Assembly (NCBI RefSeq): GCF_021483235.1
Contig: NZ_JAKEEC010000002.1
Location: forward strand, 1 to 64,000
Length of the DNA: 64,000 bases
Reading direction: 5' to 3'
From: Arthrobacter alkaliphilus
GTDB taxonomy: Bacteria > Actinomycetota > Actinomycetes > Actinomycetales > Micrococcaceae
The notes beneath the pieces were generated by a model. It was not told the DNA's origin. It saw only the letters and a list, made by a program, of their open reading frames with translations, and made no database searches. The translations under genes and the position numbers were made by a program. Shown piece by piece: positions 36,243 to 48,905 of the stretch; position 1 is the first letter of the stretch, and every line of letters starts with the position of its first letter.

Positions 36243-36446
36243 ATGGCACTGGGCACCGTCAAGTGGTTCAACGCTGAAAAGGGCTTCGGCTTCATTACCC
36301 CGGACGACGCTGAAGGCGACGTCTTTGTCCACTACTCCGAGATCCAGACCGGCGGATTCCGCACCCTCGACGAGAACCAGCGTGTTCAGTTCGAGATCGG
36401 CCAGGGCGCAAAGGGCCCGCAGGCCACCGGCGTGACCGCCGTCTAG
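36243..36446 (+). CDS. cspA: Cold-shock protein (CspA family)
   Basis: A 67-residue single cold-shock domain that binds single-stranded RNA and DNA. RNP1 is [10 protein letters not shown] (residues 16-25) and RNP2 is [23 protein letters not shown] is the usual start. Strong ribosome binding site (GAGGAG). Monocistronic, with a terminator behind it. Confidence 0.97.
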   Translation: MALGTVKWFNAEKGFGFITPDDAEGDVFVHYSEIQTGGFRTLDENQRVQFEIGQGAKGPQATGVTAV

Positions 36447-36481
36447 TTTGGCCGCTTGAATTCTGCTTGCCAGGTTCAGGG

Positions 36482-36512
36482 AAGGGTTCCGCACAGGGTG
36501 CGGGACCCTTTT
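36482..36512 (+). terminator. Terminator of cspA
   Basis: AAGGGTTCCGCA pairs with TGCGGGACCCTT (one T-G pair) around a 5-base loop, followed by TTTTCCGTT. A typical intrinsic terminator. Confidence 0.85.
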
Positions 36513-36528
36513 CCGTTAACAGCGGTTT

Positions 36529-39096
36529 TCAGCCAACGAGGGTGCGCAGAAGCCTGGCAGTGTGCCCGACCGACAGCCCCGGCAAATATGCACGGCTTAA
36601 CGCAGCACCGATCGCTGGGATCTCCAGGCTGTCCTGATAGTACATATACAAAGTCCTGTACTCCGGCTGGAACCTCGATTTGAAGCGGGCCAGTGAACGG
36701 AATCCGTAAACAGGCTCGAGGGTTTTTGCGACGAGCTCGAGAATACCCGCCAAGCCGGCTTCGCCGCCGGTGAATTCCTCGGTTTCGCCGGCCAGCGGCG
36801 AGCCCGACAAGGAAATGACCTCAACTCCCTGCCGCAACTCGTGGACTGCCGAGGCAATCATGAATTCCATGAGTCCGGGGATGGCCTCGCTGCGCCGGCG
36901 CATGAAATCCAAGGTCCAACTGACCACCTGCCCGTCACGGAATACCGGCAGCCAGCTTGTGACTCCATGAACAAACCCTTTGCCATCGACGGCAATGCAG
37001 CACAAGACCTCATCATCCATCAACTCGTCAAGGGACCCCAAGGTAAAGCCCATTTCGGGCACCTTTTTCCCGGCAGCCCATTCTTCCGAAACTTCGCCGA
37101 GTTGGGAGCGGATGTGTTGCGGGAACTCCGAATAGCGTCCCCACCGGGCTTCAACGCCGGCCTTCAAAGCGCGGTTCTTGGCTGTGCGCACGTTTTGCCA
37201 CGCCTTGCCCGTGAACTCAATGTCCCGGATGGAGAGCCGGGTTTCCTGGGCGACCGCAATTCGGCGAAATCCCGCGGATTCCAGCATCGGCCACAATTCC
37301 TCGGTGCAGGAATACAGGCACGGCACCAGTGCATGGTGCGCGCAGTAGTCCAGGAACCCCTCGGCCGCGGCCTGGGCCTGCGCGGGATCACCGAAGGGAC
37401 CGCCAAGCGTCAGTGCCACGTTTCCGTGCAGCTGGTAGGCAATTCCAGCGTCCATTCCGGGAGTGAACCAGAACTTATTCGGCTCCCATAACGCCATCCA
37501 CGAAAGGGACTCGCCGCCGCGTTTGACCAGGGCCCTCGCCGCGAGGCGTGCCGGATCGTCACCCCCTGGCCCGTGCTGCCGTTTGAGGAGCAGGGTCCAG
37601 ACCGCTGCCATGGCCACGAGCCAGAAAATGATCCCGGACCACGCGAACAATATCGACTCTGCTGCGCTGCGCTCCGCGAAAACGCGGCCGAAAGCGGTAG
37701 GTATGGGCAAGGGGAGATACTGCCGGGCGAGTTCCGCGAAGAGGCCCTGGATGCCGCCGTCGCGCGCCATGCCGCCCGCGGCGAGCCATGCCCCGGTGTA
37801 GGCGCTGGCCAAGATGAGCAACGTCCCCCCAACCAGCCACGCCATCTTCCTCCGGAGCGGCGCCCGGGAGCCCACCACAAAGTTGCCCCGGAACAGGAAA
37901 AGCAGGACCGCCAGGACAAGGGGAACCAAGGCGAGGGTCAGAATGTGGAACACCGCGGGGCCCATCACCACCGCACGGCCCCGTCCTGGAAAATGCGGGA
38001 TGCTGGCAAACAACACCAGGTAGGCAAGGGAGAGGGCCACCACGCCGAGTTGCACGGCGATGGCGATTTTCAAGGCCAAGCGCCTTCCCTGGCGGATGCC
38101 CACGGCACAGATCAAGAGAAGCAGCGCGGGCACCACGGCGAGGGCTACACCCGCGGGCCCGGGAAAACCCTGTCGTCCAAGTTCAAGGCAGCTGATGTTC
38201 ACGGTGCCACCGCAGTTCGCCTGCAGCTGGTTCAGCGTCGGCACCGGGTTCAGGACCATTTCGCGGAGCAGCGCGAGCGGCCCGGCCGGGCTCCGCACGG
38301 CGCCGGCCACCAAGGGCCCGACGCCGAAAATCGCCACCATGAGGGACAGCAGGTTGCGCGTTTCACGCCTGGTCGCCCGGTGTCCGCGTTGAATGCCGTG
38401 GTCCAGCTGCAGCCACAAGCCTGTCCCCAGTCCAAGCACTGCTCCGGTCAGGGCCATGACAGCCGAGGGGTCGCCGATGTACAGGACCAGGAGGAGCGCC
38501 AGGGACACAACGGTGGCCCTCAGCCGCCGGCGCCACAGGGTCGGCAGAAGGCCGCTGGCCGCCATCGAGACGAACAGCGTTGCCGGGAGGGGTCCGGATG
38601 TCCCGGCGTCCATCATCCGGCCCAGCCAGCCGTCGTCGGCGTAGGCTGCCAACTGGACCACCAACAAAAAAGCGGTGACAGTGGCAAACTGTCCGCCGAA
38701 GAAACCGGCCGCTGTGCGGAACCAGCCGAGTTTCCGCTCCGATGAGCCCAGCAGCACGACGAAAAGCAACGAGCTCATGACATAGTCGAGCGGGTTGGCT
38801 GCAAAAAACATCGAGGTCCAAATGGACCACCAGTCCCCCGACTTCAATCCTCCGCCGCTCACGCTTGAAAGGTGCCGCAACACCTCGGGACCGAATCCAA
38901 GATCCGAGTCGATGATCGCCGGGGTGAGAAGGTACAGCGCGAGCACAATCACGGTGAACGGGATTGCCCCGATGTGGGCAGCCACGTTGCTCACGGCGGC
39001 GCGGGCAAGGGTTGCCACCATCTTCCGGGCAGGCTTGCCGTCTTCGGGATCTGCCGCCTGGTCTTTGGTGGCCAATTGCGCTTCCTGGGTGCTCAC
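36529..39096 (-). CDS. Lipid-aminoacylating membrane protein (MprF/LysX-type, DUF2156)
   Basis: An 855-residue protein with a large N-terminal membrane domain (about 12-14 helices, residues 30-540) and a C-terminal DUF2156 GNAT-like synthase domain from about 560, ending in the YGFRSLARFKSRFQPEYRTLYMYY block typical of phosphatidylglycerol aminoacyltransferases. These move Lys, Ala or Arg from tRNA to membrane lipids and lower the negative surface charge. The GTG overlaps the stop of the esterase gene as GTGA. Amino acid and lipid cannot be read from the sequence; no lysyl-tRNA synthetase domain is fused, unlike LysX. Confidence 0.88.
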   Translation of the reverse strand: MSTQEAQLATKDQAADPEDGKPARKMVATLARAAVSNVAAHIGAIPFTVIVLALYLLTPAIIDSDLGFGPEVLRHLSSVSGGGLKSGDWWSIWTSMFFAANPLDYVMSSLLFVVLLGSSERKLGWFRTAAGFFGGQFATVTAFLLVVQLAAYADDGWLGRMMDAGTSGPLPATLFVSMAASGLLPTLWRRRLRATVVSLALLLVLYIGDPSAVMALTGAVLGLGTGLWLQLDHGIQRGHRATRRETRNLLSLMVAIFGVGPLVAGAVRSPAGPLALLREMVLNPVPTLNQLQANCGGTVNISCLELGRQGFPGPAGVALAVVPALLLLICAVGIRQGRRLALKIAIAVQLGVVALSLAYLVLFASIPHFPGRGRAVVMGPAVFHILTLALVPLVLAVLLFLFRGNFVVGSRAPLRRKMAWLVGGTLLILASAYTGAWLAAGGMARDGGIQGLFAELARQYLPLPIPTAFGRVFAERSAAESILFAWSGIIFWLVAMAAVWTLLLKRQHGPGGDDPARLAARALVKRGGESLSWMALWEPNKFWFTPGMDAGIAYQLHGNVALTLGGPFGDPAQAQAAAEGFLDYCAHHALVPCLYSCTEELWPMLESAGFRRIAVAQETRLSIRDIEFTGKAWQNVRTAKNRALKAGVEARWGRYSEFPQHIRSQLGEVSEEWAAGKKVPEMGFTLGSLDELMDDEVLCCIAVDGKGFVHGVTSWLPVFRDGQVVSWTLDFMRRRSEAIPGLMEFMIASAVHELRQGVEVISLSGSPLAGETEEFTGGEAGLAGILELVAKTLEPVYGFRSLARFKSRFQPEYRTLYMYYQDSLEIPAIGAALSRAYLPGLSVGHTARLLRTLVG

Positions 39097-40364
39097 CGGA
39101 CAAGCCCCCACCGAGGGGCGAGGAATTCCAGTGCGGAAGGAAGCTCTTGCACAGCGACGGCCCATGAGTGGCCGGCTCCGGCAACTGAAGCGTGCCTGAC
39201 ATCGAACCCTGAAGTCCGTGCCGCCGCCGCAAGCTCGGCGGCGTAGCTGACGAATTCGCCGTCCGCGGCTCCGACCGCGAAAAAACCTGCGTGTCCGTCG
39301 TAGCTTCGCTGCTTCATCAGGTTCAGCGGTGTCAGGGCGTCGAAGGCCGCCGCGTTGCCGCCAAACGCGATCTGGACGGTCCGCTGGCGGTCGGGGCCAA
39401 GCGAAGGCTCCCTTTCTCCCGAGAAAGAGATGAATGAAGGATAGATTTCGGGGTGAAGCGTGGTCATCTGCATGGCACACGTTCCACCGAAGGAGAATCC
39501 GCCGACCGCCCATTTCTTCGGGTCGGCGGAAACCTCGAGGGTCGAGTTGATCCAACGGGGAACATCGATCGAGAGGTAAGTGTCGGCACGGCCGATCCGG
39601 CTGTCCATGCACATCGTGTTCGCCGTATCGGACCCGTTTGGATCGACCATGACAACGACAGGCGCCACGCCTGCGTGCCGGGCGGCGAACGTATTCATTG
39701 CCTGTTCGACGCGGCCGCCGGTCAGCCAATCCGCGGGGTGCCCGGGTTGGCCGGGAAAGAGGACCAGGACGGGGAGTTGGCTGCGATCACCGGAGTGGTA
39801 GGCCGGCGGGAGGTAGATGAAAGCCTCTTGGGCCTTAAACCCCGACTCCTTGCCGGGGATCGATGCCCGGTGGACAGTTCCACTATTGGACAGCCACAAT
39901 GCGCGGCTTCGGGGAGAGCCTTTTTTAAAGCCCTCATCAAGCTGCGGGATCCGTCCGACATTATGGCCGAACAGGTCAGCCGCCGTGTGGTACAGGCCGA
40001 AGTAGCCGTTGATTTGAAGCGCGGAAAGGAGCAGGACCGCTACAAAGGACACACCTGCAGCGCTCCTGGTGCGCCAAGCGGAACCAAGAAGCCGGAAAAG
40101 CAGGAGGGCCAGCGCGGAAAAGGCTACCGTCGCCCAGACAAGGACATCGAAGGGAAGATCTTCCGGGAAAACGGTGAGGACGCTGACGAGCAGCCAATGG
40201 ATGACCGCGACTACTCCGATCGCGGCGAGGAGGGACACACCTATGGCAAGCAGCCAGCGCCGGTCCCGTCGGATAAGGAGGAACGCGCTCCCGGCAATTC
40301 CAGCGCAAAGGATGGTCCAATATAACGGACCATCCACAAGGCTCAGGCTGAGAAGGGAATCCAC
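39093..40364 (-). CDS. Membrane-anchored alpha/beta hydrolase (esterase D-like)
   Basis: A 423-residue protein with four N-terminal helices (residues 12-125) and an extracytoplasmic esterase domain. The nucleophile is in GGFSFGGTCAMQ, the catalytic Asp is probably in AVGAADGEF and the His in AGAGHSWAVA. An LPVLVLFPGQPGHPADW block marks the esterase D/PHB-depolymerase group. It is coupled to the MprF-like gene. Aminoacyl-lipid hydrolases next to aminoacyltransferases are known (for example Pseudomonas aeruginosa PA0919), so removing the amino acid from lipids is a reasonable guess. GTG start, 5 bases after the DUF2550 stop. Confidence 0.85.
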   Translation of the reverse strand: MDSLLSLSLVDGPLYWTILCAGIAGSAFLLIRRDRRWLLAIGVSLLAAIGVVAVIHWLLVSVLTVFPEDLPFDVLVWATVAFSALALLLFRLLGSAWRTRSAAGVSFVAVLLLSALQINGYFGLYHTAADLFGHNVGRIPQLDEGFKKGSPRSRALWLSNSGTVHRASIPGKESGFKAQEAFIYLPPAYHSGDRSQLPVLVLFPGQPGHPADWLTGGRVEQAMNTFAARHAGVAPVVVMVDPNGSDTANTMCMDSRIGRADTYLSIDVPRWINSTLEVSADPKKWAVGGFSFGGTCAMQMTTLHPEIYPSFISFSGEREPSLGPDRQRTVQIAFGGNAAAFDALTPLNLMKQRSYDGHAGFFAVGAADGEFVSYAAELAAAARTSGFDVRHASVAGAGHSWAVAVQELPSALEFLAPRWGLVR

Positions 40365-40369
40365 CGTCC

Positions 40370-40801
40370 TCAGCGCCAGGTGCCGACGCCCACGACGGGT
40401 CCGGCCTCCAGCCAGGACGACAACCCGGCGTAGGCATCAAATCTCATCGCCAGCATGAACAGCTGGCCTTCGTGCTGGAGTTCTACCACCACGACGTCGG
40501 GCTGGAGCCTCGTCAATTCTTCTTCCGTTGGCTTCCGGCGGCCCAGGAGCTCCAAGGAGCTGCGGCGGAAGCTGTGTTTCGGACGGAAGCTGAGGGAAAG
40601 CAGGCGGAACCACTCAAGTTCCGAGTCCTGATAACGACAAACCCCCATCCGCCAGCTGTTTCCAGCCATGCAAATGGAGGCGTCGACCGTGCCCAGGGCG
40701 CGCCGCAGATTGAAGCGGCGCACCCCGACGAGGCACAGTGTAAAGATGAGCAACGTAAACGCCGTTGCCAAGGCGATGAACGGAAGAGCAGAATCGTCCA
40801 T
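40370..40801 (-). CDS. DUF2550 membrane protein
   Basis: A 143-residue protein with one N-terminal helix (FIALATAFTLLIFTLCLVGV) and a soluble domain containing ASICMAGNSWRMGVCRYQDSELEWFRLLSLSF, the DUF2550 core. It sits directly after atpC in actinobacteria (M. tuberculosis Rv1312). ATG at 40801, 10 bases after the atpC stop; no clear ribosome site. Function unknown; its constant place suggests a link with ATP synthase or the membrane. Confidence 0.87.
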   Translation of the reverse strand: MDDSALPFIALATAFTLLIFTLCLVGVRRFNLRRALGTVDASICMAGNSWRMGVCRYQDSELEWFRLLSLSFRPKHSFRRSSLELLGRRKPTEEELTRLQPDVVVVELQHEGQLFMLAMRFDAYAGLSSWLEAGPVVGVGTWR

Positions 40802-40811
40802 CAAGGTCTTG

Positions 40812-41096
40812 CTATCGGATCCCCGCAGTAGCTGAATCGCCCAGCTGGGCGTTGTCAGCGACAATCACTACGCGGTTGTTGTCGACGGAGAAGAACCCGC
40901 CGTCCACAACCACTGCAAGGCGGTCTCCGGTAACCGGCTCAATGGCCAGCTCGCCCGCGGCCAGAATGGCGAGGAGCGGCGAGTGGCCCGGCAGGATCCC
41001 GATTTCACCATCGCTGGTGCGGGCCTTGACCATCTTGGCCGCACCGGACCACACGAAGTGGTCCGCTGCGACAATCTCAACCTCGAGCTCAGCCAT
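40812..41096 (-). CDS. atpC: ATP synthase epsilon subunit
   Basis: F1 rotor subunit of 94 residues, MAELEVEIVAADHFVWSGAA then GEIGILPGHSPLLAILAAGEL. It lacks most of the C-terminal helical hairpin of E. coli epsilon (about 135 residues), as in other actinobacteria and chloroflexi. The ATG follows the atpD stop by one base. Confidence 0.96.
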   Translation of the reverse strand: MAELEVEIVAADHFVWSGAAKMVKARTSDGEIGILPGHSPLLAILAAGELAIEPVTGDRLAVVVDGGFFSVDNNRVVIVADNAQLGDSATAGIR

Positions 41097-41097
41097 A

Positions 41098-42591
<1,494 letters not shown>

Positions 42592-42636
42592 CTATTTGGT
42601 GCAGGTTGTAGCTCGCGCCGAACCAGGCACCGGCAA

Positions 42637-43524
42637 CTACGCGCTAAGCGCGTCGGCGCCGGCCACGATCTCGGAGAGCTCCTGCGTGATCTCAGCCTGG
42701 CGGGCCGTGTTGCGCAGACGCGTGTACTTCTTGATCAGCTCGGTCGCGTTGTCACCTGCCGACTTCATGGCGCGCTGGCGGGCGGCGAGCTCGGAAGCCG
42801 CTGCCTGCAACATTGCCGCGAAGATGCGGGACTCGATGTAACGCGGAAGAAGAGCGTCAAGCACCTGCTCCGACTCCGGTTCGAACTCGTACAGCGGCAG
42901 AAGTTCGGACTCGCTGACTGCCTGCTCTTCAACTTCGAGAGGCAGCAGACGGACAACCGTGGGCTCCTGCGTCACCATCGACTTGAAGCGGGTGTAGACG
43001 ACGTGGATTTCGTCCACGCCACCCTCTTCGAACTCGTTGGCGAACTCTTCGAGAAGAGCAGCGCCGATTTCCTTGGCAGTCTCGAATTCCGGTGCGTCCG
43101 TGCCTCCGGTCCACACGCGGGAGTACGAACGGCTGCGGAAGTCGAAGTATGCCTGTGCCTTGCGGCCAACCAGGTAGGTCTTGACTTCCTTGCCCTCTGC
43201 CCGGAGAAGCTCGTTGAGGCCTTCAGCCTTCTTGAGCACGCTCGCGGAGTAGGAACCAGCCAGGCCACGGTCCGATGTGATGACCAAGACGGCGGCACGG
43301 CGGATCTGCTCCGGCTCGGTGACTAGCGGGTGATCGATTTCGTTCTGGCTTGCGACAGCAGAAACAGCACGGGTAATCGCGTTTGCGTAGGGCGTCGAAG
43401 CTGCAACGCGGGCACGGGCCTTACCGATGCGCGAGGTAGCGATCAGTTCCATCGCCTTGAAGATCTTGCGCATCGACGTCGTCGAGCTGATCTTCTGGCG
43501 GTAGACCCGGATCTGGGCTCCCAT
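42637..43524 (-). CDS. atpG: ATP synthase gamma subunit
   Basis: Central stalk subunit of 295 residues. The N-terminal helix [20 protein letters not shown] and the C-terminal [22 protein letters not shown] form the coiled-coil shaft; [12 protein letters not shown] is the conserved middle motif. GAAAGGA precedes the ATG. It is separated from atpA by a strong hairpin. Confidence 0.98.
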   Translation of the reverse strand: MGAQIRVYRQKISSTTSMRKIFKAMELIATSRIGKARARVAASTPYANAITRAVSAVASQNEIDHPLVTEPEQIRRAAVLVITSDRGLAGSYSASVLKKAEGLNELLRAEGKEVKTYLVGRKAQAYFDFRSRSYSRVWTGGTDAPEFETAKEIGAALLEEFANEFEEGGVDEIHVVYTRFKSMVTQEPTVVRLLPLEVEEQAVSESELLPLYEFEPESEQVLDALLPRYIESRIFAAMLQAAASELAARQRAMKSAGDNATELIKKYTRLRNTARQAEITQELSEIVAGADALSA

Positions 43525-43577
43525 ACATATCCTTTCCTAAGATCCCGATGGATCAGCGGCTAGGGCTTTGGCGGAGG

Positions 43578-43608
43578 CCCCGGGCCTGCGGATTCCGCAG
43601 GCCCGGGG
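43578..43608 (-). other. 14-bp hairpin between atpA and atpG
   Basis: CCCCGGGCCTGCGG and its perfect complement around a 3-base loop, starting 9 bases after the atpA stop and 53 bases before atpG. No T-tract follows on the transcribed strand, so readthrough is expected. Its place, between subunits needed in 3:1 ratio, suggests partial attenuation or protection of the upstream mRNA. Confidence 0.85.
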
Positions 43609-43617
43609 ACCAGTGCT

Positions 43618-45255
<1,638 letters not shown>

Positions 45256-45337
45256 CTGCAGTCCCTGCTCTCCTGTTTCGTGATCATCGTTGCTCACGAT
45301 GACCGGTGTTTGTATCAGTTAAGTTGTGCTTGTCTGG

Positions 45338-46164
45338 CTAGCCAGCGAGTTGCCGGCGAAGCTCGGACAGGCGGGCTACGACAGAAGCGTCAAGCACTTC
45401 GTCACCCACCTGGACCCGGACTCCACCGATCAGAGTCGGATCAACGCTGACGTTGACCTTCAGCTCGCGGCCGTAGAGGGCATCAAGCCCGGCCTGCAGA
45501 CGGCTGGCCTGCGCATCCGTCAACGGACGGGTAACGCGGACAGTTGCGATCCAGCGCTGCTGGCGCTTGGCTGCAAGCTTGGCGAAATTGTCGATGAGCT
45601 TGCTCGGCTTGACGCCGCGCGGCTGCGACACGGCCTGGGCGATGAGGAGTTGGGCTTCCGGGCTTGCGCCAGGAACCAACTTCTGCGCCAGGCTGATCTT
45701 GGCCGCGGCACTTGCCTGTGGCTCTCCCAGGGCACGTTGTACCTCGTGGCTGGAAGCAACGGCCTGGTTGAAAGCAAACAGATCGTTTTCCAGCTCTTCC
45801 AGCCCCGTGATTCCGGAGGCAGAAACGGCCGACTTGTTTTCAGCCACGGCGATGACCACCGTGGCGGCAAGAGTCTCGAGTGCATCGCCGATATCGCGTG
45901 CCGATGCCCAGCGCGAGCCGGCCAATCCACTCGCGATTTCCGCAGCATCAGCGGAGACTTTCCCGCCAAACAACTGCTTGACCAGCGCCGACTTTTCTTC
46001 TCCGCTGCGGGAGGGGTCAGTCAGGGCGCGGCGCAAGCCAGCCGAGCTGTCCACCGTTCCCAGGATTCCGAAGAGGTCCTTAGCCAACTCCAGCGAGGCG
46101 GTCGGAAGCTTGGCTTCCAACTGCTCCAGTGCCTTGGTCAGCGATTCGCTCGATACACCTGCCA

Positions 46165-46165
<1 letters not shown>
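45338..46165 (-). CDS. atpH: ATP synthase delta subunit
   Basis: Peripheral stalk subunit at 275 residues, about 95 longer than E. coli delta. The extra N-terminal region is like the actinobacterial form; the C-terminal DPTLIGGVRVQVGDEVLDASV is the family signature. In M. tuberculosis it is fused to a b subunit; here atpF and atpH are separate but overlap by one base (TAATG). Confidence 0.96.
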
Positions 46166-46728
<563 letters not shown>

Positions 46729-46779
46729 TCACCCGTCCTTATCTACTCGGTTCTGAATGTTCGCTTGGTTCTTAGCGGT

Positions 46780-46998
46780 TTACTTGAGAACGAAAGCGAA
46801 GACCAGGCCGAGGATGGCGAGGGCTTCCGTCAGAGCCAGACCAAGGAACGCGATCGGCTGGAGCACGCGCTGGGCTTCCGGCTGACGTGCAACACCGTTG
46901 ATGTAAGCAGCAAAGACGAGACCCACACCGATACCACCGCCGATTGCGGAGAGACCGTAGCCAATGAGGTTAAGGGAGCCGTTGATGTCGCCGTTCAT
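46780..46998 (-). CDS. atpE: ATP synthase c subunit
   Basis: A 72-residue helical hairpin forming the c-ring. The polar loop is ARQPEAQ and the proton-carrying carboxylate is the Glu in [24 protein letters not shown] gives a strong ribosome site, and the leader is structured. Confidence 0.97.
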   Translation of the reverse strand: MNGDINGSLNLIGYGLSAIGGGIGVGLVFAAYINGVARQPEAQRVLQPIAFLGLALTEALAILGLVFAFVLK

Positions 46999-47014
46999 TG
47001 TTTTCCTTTCAAGA

Positions 47015-47062
47015 TGCCGCAGTCGCGGCAGGTTGTTTGGTTTGCTTCAACCCCCGAAGGGG
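47015..47062 (-). promoter_or_regulatory. Structured leader of atpE
   Basis: In the 81-base gap before atpE the mRNA can form CCCC-UUCG-GGGG (59-62 with 51-54, a stable UUCG tetraloop) and, closer to the start, TGCCGC-GACT-GCGGCA at 47015-47030, ending 5 bases before the AAAGGA site. Such structures fit the need for high c-subunit synthesis, either stabilising the mRNA or isolating the ribosome site. Confidence 0.55.
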
Positions 47063-47079
47063 AAGATTGAGGGTTGTGC

Positions 47080-47880
47080 CTAGTGGCTGTCGGCGTGGAG
47101 CGCGCCTTCGATGTAGATCGCAGTCAGAAGGGTGAAGACGTACGCCTGCAGCACCATGATCAGGGCTTCGAGCATGTACATGGCGACAGCGCCAACGAGT
47201 ACCAGTACGGACGCACCCTTGAGGAGGACGTTCTCCTGCATGACGAGGAACTCAATGCCGGAGCCGGCGATCATCACGATGAGGTGCCCTGCCATCATGG
47301 TGGCGAAGAGACGGAGGCTGTGCGTGACCGGACGGACCAGGAAGTTGGAGATGATTTCGATCGGCACGACGATCGGCAGGATGTACCAGGGAACGCCGGA
47401 AGGAACCGTGGCGAGCTTGAAGTACTTCAGGCCGTTCTTCTTGATGCCGATGCCGATCCACGTGACGTACACGACCGCGGCCAGCACATAGGCCCCGCCG
47501 ACGTGCGAGAAGCTCGGAAGCTGGATTACGGGAATGGCGCCGTAGATGTTGTTCACCAGGATGAAGAAGAACAAGGAGAACAGGAGGGGCACGAACTTCA
47601 TGAAGTCGCGTCCGCCGATGATGTCCTTGGCGATGCTGTTGCGTACGAAGCCGTAAGCCATCTCGCCCGCGAACTGCAGTTTGCCGGGAACCAGCTGCTG
47701 CTTGCGGGCGGCAGCGACGAAGAAGCTGGCGATAATGACGACCGACAGGATTACCAGCAGCATCTGCTTGGAGAATCCGTCGCTCGCACCCCAGGGCAGG
47801 ATAGCCGGCAGGTGCATTTGGTCGATTCCGGGAGGAGTGAAGGTCCCTGAATCCTGGGCCGGGAGCGCAAGCGCGATCAA
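47080..47880 (-). CDS. atpB: ATP synthase a subunit
   Basis: Proton channel subunit of 266 residues with six or so helices. The essential Arg lies in VTHSLRLFATMMAGHL, and the last helix has LEALIMVLQAYVFTLLTAIYI. A TTG start at 47880 is supported by GAGAGGAAACG at 7 bases. Confidence 0.95.
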   Translation of the reverse strand: MIALALPAQDSGTFTPPGIDQMHLPAILPWGASDGFSKQMLLVILSVVIIASFFVAAARKQQLVPGKLQFAGEMAYGFVRNSIAKDIIGGRDFMKFVPLLFSLFFFILVNNIYGAIPVIQLPSFSHVGGAYVLAAVVYVTWIGIGIKKNGLKYFKLATVPSGVPWYILPIVVPIEIISNFLVRPVTHSLRLFATMMAGHLIVMIAGSGIEFLVMQENVLLKGASVLVLVGAVAMYMLEALIMVLQAYVFTLLTAIYIEGALHADSH

Positions 47881-47961
47881 CGCGTTTCCTCTCTGCAGTG
47901 TCCATCATTGGGCGTTGTTGAGGATCCGGCCGCGTTTCGTGCAGCCATTTCCCGTGTGAAA

Positions 47962-48300
47962 TTATTTGGCATTACTGTTCCCGTCCTGGGACGGACCCTT
48001 GTCTGCTTTGCTTCCGCTGGAAGACGAGCGATGACTTGTGAGGCCGTGCATATGGGAAAGATAGAACCCTCCCGTGGCTCCAAGCAGAGCGCCAAGGAGC
48101 ACAATCCAGCGAGTCCCCCACAGATTATCCAGACCCCAGCCTATCAAACTCCAGACTATGATTCCGCCAACAATGTAGCTGAAGACGGCGATCCCGGCGT
48201 TGTATCCGCCGTCGTTTCCGTCGCCCGCTTGTTCGGTGGAATTGCCGGATTTCGGGGCATTGCCCGTCCCGGAGTCTCGCTTGCTCCTAGGAGTGAACAT
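47962..48300 (-). CDS. AtpZ/AtpI-like small membrane protein
   Basis: A 112-residue protein with two helices (AGIAVFSYIVGGIIVWSLIGWGLDNL and WIVLLGALLGATGGFYLSHMHG), matching the AtpZ (putative Ca2+/Mg2+ transport or F0 assembly) family, with hydrophilic Ser/Gly-rich tails. The ATG at 48300 overlaps the preceding AtpI-like gene by 14 bases, with AAAGGGGG upstream. An N-terminal extension in the same frame is the antisense of its neighbour and is rejected. Confidence 0.85.
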   Translation of the reverse strand: MFTPRSKRDSGTGNAPKSGNSTEQAGDGNDGGYNAGIAVFSYIVGGIIVWSLIGWGLDNLWGTRWIVLLGALLGATGGFYLSHMHGLTSHRSSSSGSKADKGPSQDGNSNAK

Positions 48301-48775
48301 CGCCGCCCCCTTTGCCTGCTGCGGGGTCGTTGTAGATCTGGAGCCGGGCCTTGCTGAAGCCGTAGATTTCGGCAGCTTGCCACGAGACAACCGTGACGAC
48401 GGCGCCGATGACGAACCAGCGGCCGTGCAGCCAGGCGGGTGCTCCCAAGACGAACAGCACCACCGCGAAGCCAACCACCTTGACGAAGTAGCTGGCCACG
48501 AAAAGGCCGACCGCGCCGGAAGGGTTGTTCCGGCCGACAAAATGGCCGATCAGGAGGCTGATGGCAAAAAATGCCATCACAATCGCCCCTCCGAGGGCCG
48601 CGGAAAGCACTCCCACGCCACCGTTCATGACCGCCGCTACCGCCGACGTTGCCGCGAGGGCCGCTACCGCCGTCGTCGAGCTGAGGAAAAGAAGCCGCAG
48701 CCACAGTGAAGACGTGGAGCGGGGGTCAGCAACGCCGCTCGAGTCGGACTGCTGTCCGCCGGCGTTGGAGGTCAT
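48287..48775 (-). CDS. AtpI-like membrane protein (ATP synthase operon)
   Basis: A 162-residue protein with four helices (LWLRLLFLSSTTAVAALAATSAVA, GGAIVMAFFAISLLIG, GLFVASYFVKVVGFAVVLFVLG, WFVIGAVVTVVSWQAAEIY). Same place as M. tuberculosis Rv1303, first gene of the atp operon. It helps c-ring assembly in related systems (AtpI). ATG at 48775; a TTG at 48817 in the same frame is the alternative. Confidence 0.82.
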   Translation of the reverse strand: MTSNAGGQQSDSSGVADPRSTSSLWLRLLFLSSTTAVAALAATSAVAAVMNGGVGVLSAALGGAIVMAFFAISLLIGHFVGRNNPSGAVGLFVASYFVKVVGFAVVLFVLGAPAWLHGRWFVIGAVVTVVSWQAAEIYGFSKARLQIYNDPAAGKGGGDVHS

Positions 48776-48905
48776 GGAAGATGCCAATCGTCGTGGCAAG
48801 AAATGCCAAATTCTCAAAAAGGGTGGGTGCGCGGGCGAGTGACTGTCCGCCCTAGAATTCTACATGAGATAGAACTGTGATGTTAACGCTTTCGTCACAC
48901 ATCGC

